NCBI RefSeq assembly: GCF_023231945.1
Contig: NZ_JAJLJH010000001.1
Coordinates: forward strand, 1,426,001 to 1,490,000
Reading direction: 5' to 3'
DNA from: Scleromatobacter humisilvae
GTDB taxonomy: Bacteria; Pseudomonadota; Gammaproteobacteria; Burkholderiales; Burkholderiaceae_C
DNA: 64,000 nucleotides
This document shows, piece after piece, positions 59,986-64,000 of this stretch. Made by a program: the position numbers and the translations under genes. Position 1 is the first letter of the stretch; the number at the start of each line of letters is the position of its first letter. Below the pieces are notes generated by a model, which saw nothing but the letters and a program-made list of their open reading frames with translations, was not told the DNA's origin and did no database searches.

Positions 59986-61722
59986 ATGTCCCACTCGATC
60001 CGATTGATGTGGAAGATCTTCGCCCCGATGCAGGACGGCGTCGCGACGTATGCTCCCGGCCTTTCGTCGTTGTTCGACGTTCGCCGTTCCGGAACGTTCC
60101 TATCGGACATCGGTGGGACGATCCAGACGGACTTCTGCCCCTTCACCCTGGATCCCACGAAGCTCTTCCTGAGCAACACCCAGACGAGGCTGAAGGCGTT
60201 CGGTATCGCGCGCGGCCGGGCGCCCTATCTCGCGCCGCTCGGTGACGCGGCCGGCGCGGCGTCCATCGACGTCAACGCCGGGCTGCACGTCTACGGGCGC
60301 GACGTCTGCCTGAGCCTGGAGTGCGAGCCGTTCGAAGTCGAGAACCTGGATCGAATTCAGGCGTTGCGGGAGCTCTCGAATCACGCGGCCTTGATGGGCC
60401 TGGCGCGCACATGGATGGCTGTCGCCACCTCGAACGATCGCCGCGCCTTGCCGCAACCGCGCCACTACAGAGTATTTCCCTGCATCAGCATCCGCGATCT
60501 CGGGGAGACACCGCCCCCTGACGACCGCCTGCTGGCATCCCTGTTGACGAAGCACCCACAGATCAGCAAGGCGGTGGAGACCCAGGTCCTCGAGAAGAAC
60601 CGGACGCAGCAGATCGACGAAACCTCGATCCTGCTGGATCGTCAGGGCATCGTCGGCCATGCTCCGGCGCTGGTGCCGGGCGAGCAGTGGCGAGGTCACG
60701 CCCGCCGACTGCGCAGTTGCATGTCGATGCTGGAGATGGTCGCCGCCATGCAGCGTCTCTTCATGTCGCCCGCACCCGACCAAACCTTGCTTCAGCAAGC
60801 GAGGCAAGCCGTGCACCGAGAGGCCAAGGCGCTGCTGCCCAACAGCACTTCCGCGCAACACGCCTGGAGACTGCTGAACTCTGAGTTCGAACTCGTCGGT
60901 CTTTCCGCCGAAGTCAGGGTTCACAACGAGGAGGGCACTTCACTGAACCAGACAAACAACACTGCAGCCAACGCGCCACGCCGATCCGTGCTGTGCGTCG
61001 CCGCGGCCACCGTCGAGATGGCTGCCGTCAAGAGAGCACTGACGGTCGAATTCGGGCAGGGCAAGCTCAAGCCGTTCGCCGACGATTTCGGCGTGCTGTT
61101 CCACGACGGCGCCACCGATGTGGACTGGATGCTGGTGGCTTCATCCTTCCAGGCCCAGGTCGAGACCGCGAGCTACGTTCCCAGCCTGATCGCCGACTTG
61201 CGTCCCACGATCGTTCTGATGGTGGGCATGTGCATGGGCATGCCCGAGGCCGCGCTGCCGCCTGGCACGGTCGTCGTTCCGAACGAAGTCTTCAATCTCG
61301 ACCATCGACGCGAAGTCGAAGCGGGCACCGAATACCGTCCGCACGGGGAGCGCGTGGCCAAGCAGCTCTACAAGCTCGCGGACATCCTGGGGCCGGATGT
61401 CACCGACTACAAGGTCGAGACACGAAAGGGTTTGGCGAGCAGCAGCGCCAAGATCGAGAATCCTTCTGCCGATGTGATAGCGCTGATCGCCCATGCATTT
61501 CCCGACGTCGCCGCCGTCGACATGGAAGGCTTCGCGTTCTACCGCGCGACCGAGCGACTACCCGCGCTCTGGATCAAGGCCGTCGCCGATCGCGGCGAGG
61601 CGCCCGCCCCAAGTGCAGGCGGGCAGGAGGCGAAACGGTCGACCCAGGCCGCGGTAGTCGAGAACGCCATTGATTTCGCGATACGTGTTGCCCGTGCGTT
61701 CTTCGACGCCGCGGCGCATTGA
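59986..61722 (+). CDS. large protein with C-terminal nucleoside phosphorylase/nucleosidase domain, possible effector
   Basis: A 578-residue protein. Residues 1 to about 330 are a novel N-terminal region with no signal peptide, membrane helix or recognised motif. Residues about 340-575 match the PNP/UDP phosphorylase-nucleosidase superfamily: SVLCVAAATVEMAAVKRAL, TIVLMVGMCMGMPEAALPPG then TVVVPNEVFNLD, the ribose-binding MEG in AAVDMEGFAFYRA, and WIKAVADRGE with an Asp in the catalytic position. Such domains cleave N-glycosidic bonds of nucleosides or nucleotides and occur as effectors in bacterial conflict systems. It is the only gene in the insertion that splits cca. No good RBS precedes ATG 59986; ATG 60007 and 60028 are alternatives. 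The domain call is good; the defence role is inference. Confidence 0.7.
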   Translation: MSHSIRLMWKIFAPMQDGVATYAPGLSSLFDVRRSGTFLSDIGGTIQTDFCPFTLDPTKLFLSNTQTRLKAFGIARGRAPYLAPLGDAAGAASIDVNAGLHVYGRDVCLSLECEPFEVENLDRIQALRELSNHAALMGLARTWMAVATSNDRRALPQPRHYRVFPCISIRDLGETPPPDDRLLASLLTKHPQISKAVETQVLEKNRTQQIDETSILLDRQGIVGHAPALVPGEQWRGHARRLRSCMSMLEMVAAMQRLFMSPAPDQTLLQQARQAVHREAKALLPNSTSAQHAWRLLNSEFELVGLSAEVRVHNEEGTSLNQTNNTAANAPRRSVLCVAAATVEMAAVKRALTVEFGQGKLKPFADDFGVLFHDGATDVDWMLVASSFQAQVETASYVPSLIADLRPTIVLMVGMCMGMPEAALPPGTVVVPNEVFNLDHRREVEAGTEYRPHGERVAKQLYKLADILGPDVTDYKVETRKGLASSSAKIENPSADVIALIAHAFPDVAAVDMEGFAFYRATERLPALWIKAVADRGEAPAPSAGGQEAKRSTQAAVVENAIDFAIRVARAFFDAAAH

Positions 61723-61740
61723 CGCGCGCGCAGGCCACAC

Positions 61741-62262
61741 ATGCGCACCATCTCACTGGGCGGTCAACGGATGCTCGTGCTGACGGCCTGTGCCGACGCA
61801 CTCGCGCCGCTGCCCATCCGGTATGCGTGTCTCGTCACGGCCGGGATTGCGGACTCGACCCCTGATGCGCGCGCTATCAGCGAGCGCCTGCGGGTGCCGG
61901 CGGACTGCGCCGAACTCGCATTGCTCACCGCGCGCGAGCACGAGAACGTCCACGCGAGCGCGCAGCTCGACGAGGCGGGGCTCCTGAGCTTGCTCGAACG
62001 CAGCGACGCTTTCCGACGTCCTGAACGCTTCCTGCAGATGCTGGTCGCTTGCGAGTGCGACGCCATCGGCCGGCTGGGCCTCGAGGTGCGGCCGTACCCC
62101 CAGCGAGCGCGCCTGGCCGCGGCCCTGAAGATCGCGCAGGAAGTCGACACGCGCAGCGTCTCGACGCGGGCGATCGAACAAGGCCTCAAGGGCCCGGCCA
62201 TCGCCGACGCGATCCGGCTTGCGCGCATCAAGGCCCTGGCAGCCAACCTCGCGAGCAATTGA
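61741..62262 (+). pseudogene. cca: C-terminal half of the split CCA-adding enzyme gene, with eroded HD motif
   Basis: From about codon 11 the frame matches the C-terminal half of Cca: MLVLTACADALAPLPIRYAC, RLRVPADCAELALLTAREHE, DAFRRPERFLQMLVACECDA, RLGLEVRPYPQRARLAAALK and FLQM...ADAIRLARIKAL. The HD phosphohydrolase motif (HDLGK and the following GHE region in homologues) is missing: the sequence reads CLVTAGIADSTPDARAISER, which implies an internal deletion of roughly 15 residues plus changes. The frame is otherwise open for 173 codons. It has no start with an RBS, so it is probably not translated. Confidence 0.8.
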
Positions 62263-62355
62263 TCCGCCCTGGCGCAGGAGTCTGCTTCTCGCGCTGCCGT
62301 TTACACCGCGCGCCGATCCATCGATGATGGGCACGTCCGCAGACCCACCCCCGCC

Positions 62356-62901
62356 ATGAAGATCCCCGCCAAAGAGACCGCCCTCGTCGTCATCGACATG
62401 CAGACCATCCTGTTCGACCCCGAGCCGCCCGAGGCCGAGGCGGTCGTCGCGCGCATCAATGGCCTCGCGTCACGCGCGCGCGAGGCTGGCGTGCCGGTCG
62501 TGTGGGTGCAGCACGAGACCGCCTCGGGCGACCTCGTGGCCGAGACGCCGGGCTGGCAGTTGCATCCGGGCCTGATGGCGACGCCGTCGGATCTTTTCGT
62601 GCGCAAGAAGATGTCCGACGCCTTCCTGCGCACCGAGCTGCACGCGCTGCTGGCCGAGCGCGGCGTGCGCCACGTGACCGTGTGCGGCTACTCGAGCGAG
62701 TTCTGCGTCGACTCCAGCGTGCGCGGCGCGGCGTCGCGCGGCTACGCCGTCACGCTGGCCGCCGACGCCCACACCTCGCACGACAAGCCGCACGCCACCG
62801 GGCTGCAGATCCGGCTGCACGAGAACGAGACGCTGCGCAACATCAGCAGCTTCCACGTCGCCATCGATGCGGTGCCGGCCGCCGAGATCGCGTTCGGCTG
62901 A
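62356..62901 (+). CDS. isochorismatase-family cysteine hydrolase
   Basis: A 181-residue hydrolase with the Asp-Lys-Cys triad of the family: Asp14 in VVIDMQTILF, a Lys near 84 in FVRKKMSDAF and Cys117 in GYSSEFCVDSSVRGA. The cis-peptide before the Cys and the length match nicotinamidase-like and N-carbamoyl amidase-like members. The substrate cannot be told. It stands just after the cca remnant and may belong to the original locus. Confidence 0.88.
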   Translation: MKIPAKETALVVIDMQTILFDPEPPEAEAVVARINGLASRAREAGVPVVWVQHETASGDLVAETPGWQLHPGLMATPSDLFVRKKMSDAFLRTELHALLAERGVRHVTVCGYSSEFCVDSSVRGAASRGYAVTLAADAHTSHDKPHATGLQIRLHENETLRNISSFHVAIDAVPAAEIAFG

Positions 62902-62953
62902 ACGTTCCGCCACGAGGGCACGGCGCCGCATCGCCGTCGGCCGGGCCGCAAGC

Positions 62954-63307
62954 TCAGGCGGCCTGTGCGGCGGCCGAATACGCATCGACCGCGTCCAGCG
63001 TCCGCGCCGAATAGACCATCGCGGCACCCGCATTGAGCGCCACCGCGACACCCAGCGCCTCGGCGATCTCGTCGCGCGTCGCGCCGAGCTTGACCGCTTC
63101 GGCCGTGTGCACCGTGATACAGCCGTCGCAACGCGTCGTGACCGACACGGCCAGCGCGATCAGCTCGCGCGTCTTGGCGTCCAGATGCCCCGTCGACGCG
63201 CCGGCCCTGGACAGCGTCTGATAGCCCTGGACCGTGCCGGGCGAGAGCTTCGCGAATTGGCCGATGCGGCCAGCGAGTTGCTTGCGGTAGTCGAGCCAGT
63301 TCAGCAT
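62954..63307 (-). CDS. carboxymuconolactone decarboxylase/AhpD-like protein
   Basis: A 117-residue helical protein with the AhpD-type active site RCDGCITVH (Cys60, Cys63, His67) and an upstream Glu48 (TRELIALAVS). The CxxC-x3-H pattern indicates a thiol peroxidase/disulphide reductase rather than a true decarboxylase. It is a single gene on the minus strand. Confidence 0.88.
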   Translation of the reverse strand: MLNWLDYRKQLAGRIGQFAKLSPGTVQGYQTLSRAGASTGHLDAKTRELIALAVSVTTRCDGCITVHTAEAVKLGATRDEIAEALGVAVALNAGAAMVYSARTLDAVDAYSAAAQAA

Positions 63308-63422
63308 GATCGTCTCCTGCGTTGATCGCGCCGGAGATGTCCGGCGCCGATGCAGGCAGTGTGAGCCGATTGGACGAGACTTTCCATGCCGGGAAGTCCA
63401 CCCGGATTGCTTCAGCGTCTCG

Positions 63423-63614
63423 CTACTTGATCCACGCGATCGCGCTGGCGATCAGCATCAGCACCACGCTGCTGCCCAGCGGCAGGAAGAACGTGCGGCT
63501 GCCGATGCGAAAGCGCAGGTCGCCGGGCAGCTTGCCGAAGCCGTGGCGGCTCATCCAGTCGCCGAAGCGGTTGAAGATGAGCAGGCACAGCAGCAGGACG
63601 AGCAGCAGGCGCAT
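63423..63614 (-). CDS. DUF2905 family small membrane protein
   Basis: A 63-residue protein with two membrane helices (LLLVLLLCLLIFN and VVLMLIASAIAWI) around the conserved FGKLPGDLRFRIGSRTFFLP loop, the DUF2905 signature. It follows the methyltransferase gene by 11 bases. Function unknown. Confidence 0.85.
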   Translation of the reverse strand: MRLLLVLLLCLLIFNRFGDWMSRHGFGKLPGDLRFRIGSRTFFLPLGSSVVLMLIASAIAWIK

Positions 63615-63625
63615 GGCGCGTCCCG

Positions 63626-64000
63626 CTACAGCATGTGCGAGCGATCGCCCGCGCGAAAGCCGACCGGGTCGAGCTCGCAGCCGCGCGCCAGCGCGATCAC
63701 CTTGAACAGCTCGCCCATCTCGTGCTCGTTGACGAGCTTCTGCGCGTTCGCGCGCTCGCCCACGCTGGCGGCGGCCAGCAGGTCGACCAGGCCGCAGTTG
63801 ATCAGGAAGCGCGCCTGCGAGGTGTAGCCCAGCACCGTCAGGCCGGCCTCCTGGGCCGCCAGCGCGATGCCCGAGAAGTTGACGTGGGCGGTGATGTCCT
63901 TGTCGCCGATGTCGACCAGCGGATCGCCGTCGGCGCGGTGCGCCTGGTGGCACATCAGCGTGCCGCCGATGCGTTGCGGGTGGTAGTACTCGTGCTCGGG
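63626..64000 (-). CDS. MidA-type SAM-dependent methyltransferase, 5' part outside window
   Basis: The last 124 codons of a gene running in from the right edge. GTLMCHQAHRADGDPLVDIG, then DITAHVNFSGIALAAQEAGL, TVLGYTSQARFLINCGLVD and FKVIALARG are characteristic of the C-terminal part of the MidA/NDUFAF7-like (DUF185) protein arginine methyltransferase family. In mitochondria the relative methylates a complex I subunit; the bacterial role is not established. The frame is open to 64000. Confidence 0.85.
   Translation of the reverse strand, partial: PEHEYYHPQRIGGTLMCHQAHRADGDPLVDIGDKDITAHVNFSGIALAAQEAGLTVLGYTSQARFLINCGLVDLLAAASVGERANAQKLVNEHEMGELFKVIALARGCELDPVGFRAGDRSHML

Larger units (their letters stand above)
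59844..61726. mobile_element. about 1.9-kb insertion splitting cca
   Basis: The segment begins at the stop that truncates cca and ends just before its C-terminal half. It carries the tRNA-like element and the nucleosidase gene and is visibly less GC-rich at third codon positions than its neighbours. TGACGCG occurs at both ends (59844-59850 and 61720-61726), which may be a 7-bp target duplication or chance. No transposase or integrase lies inside, so the mechanism is unknown. Confidence 0.6.

Noticed and set aside
59844-61726. Insertion sequence or prophage with its own recombinase
   Set aside because: No transposase, integrase or long terminal inverted repeat is visible; only a 7-bp direct repeat that may be chance.

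Overview
The window is 64 kb of very GC-rich, densely packed chromosomal DNA. It looks like a betaproteobacterium of the order Burkholderiales, probably in or near the Roseateles/Mitsuaria/Leptothrix group. This is inferred from protein resemblance, gene order, codon bias and a palindromic intergenic repeat typical of that order; no rRNA or species marker is present. About 60 genes are supported. There is no transposase, integrase, CRISPR array, rRNA or intact tRNA.

Layout. 1-14 kb is metabolic: a PLP-dependent aldolase/deaminase with its TetR regulator, divergent from an MFS transporter across a 36-bp palindrome; a cyclic-nucleotide-binding membrane protein; a LuxR-HTH/VOC fusion; a hydrolase and threonine aldolase pair; an SMP-30 lactonase; a TolB-like propeller; a DUF4397 lipoprotein; and an operon of enoyl-CoA hydratase, malonyl-CoA synthetase-like ligase, Cys-rich protein and HAD phosphatase. 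14-25.7 kb is a nearly complete type II secretion system (gspC on the minus strand, gspGHIJK, gspLM, gspN, gspD, gspE, gspF on the plus strand), closed by a strong terminator. Two GH18 chitinases with CBM5/12 modules follow (26.2-29 kb) and are plausible substrates of that system.

29-36.9 kb holds a diheme cytochrome c peroxidase, an ECF sigma factor coupled to a Ser/Thr kinase, a second ECF sigma factor coupled to an RskA-type anti-sigma factor, and a divergent AAA+ ATPase. 36.9-41.5 kb contains an M15-like zinc peptidase, a small lipoprotein, a 5'-nucleotidase, a secreted protein of unknown function and a REC-GGDEF-EAL protein. The last lies downstream of two overlapping paralogous hybrid histidine kinases (41.7-48.4 kb). 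48.5-59 kb carries a cupin, dtd, a cation efflux protein, an orphan ModA-like protein, an HscC-type Hsp70 with a J-like partner, a GST and a soluble lytic transglycosylase.

The most unusual region is 59.2-62.3 kb. The gene for the CCA-adding tRNA nucleotidyltransferase is split. Its N-terminal catalytic half ends in a stop after 215 codons. About 1.9 kb of foreign-looking DNA follows, carrying a degenerate tRNA-like element and a large protein with a C-terminal nucleoside-phosphorylase/nucleosidase domain. The C-terminal half of the enzyme then resumes, with its HD motif eroded. This nucleosidase cassette is the best candidate in the window for an undescribed system, possibly a nucleotide-targeting defence effector. 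The right end carries an isochorismatase-family hydrolase, an AhpD-like protein, a DUF2905 protein and the end of a MidA-type methyltransferase gene.
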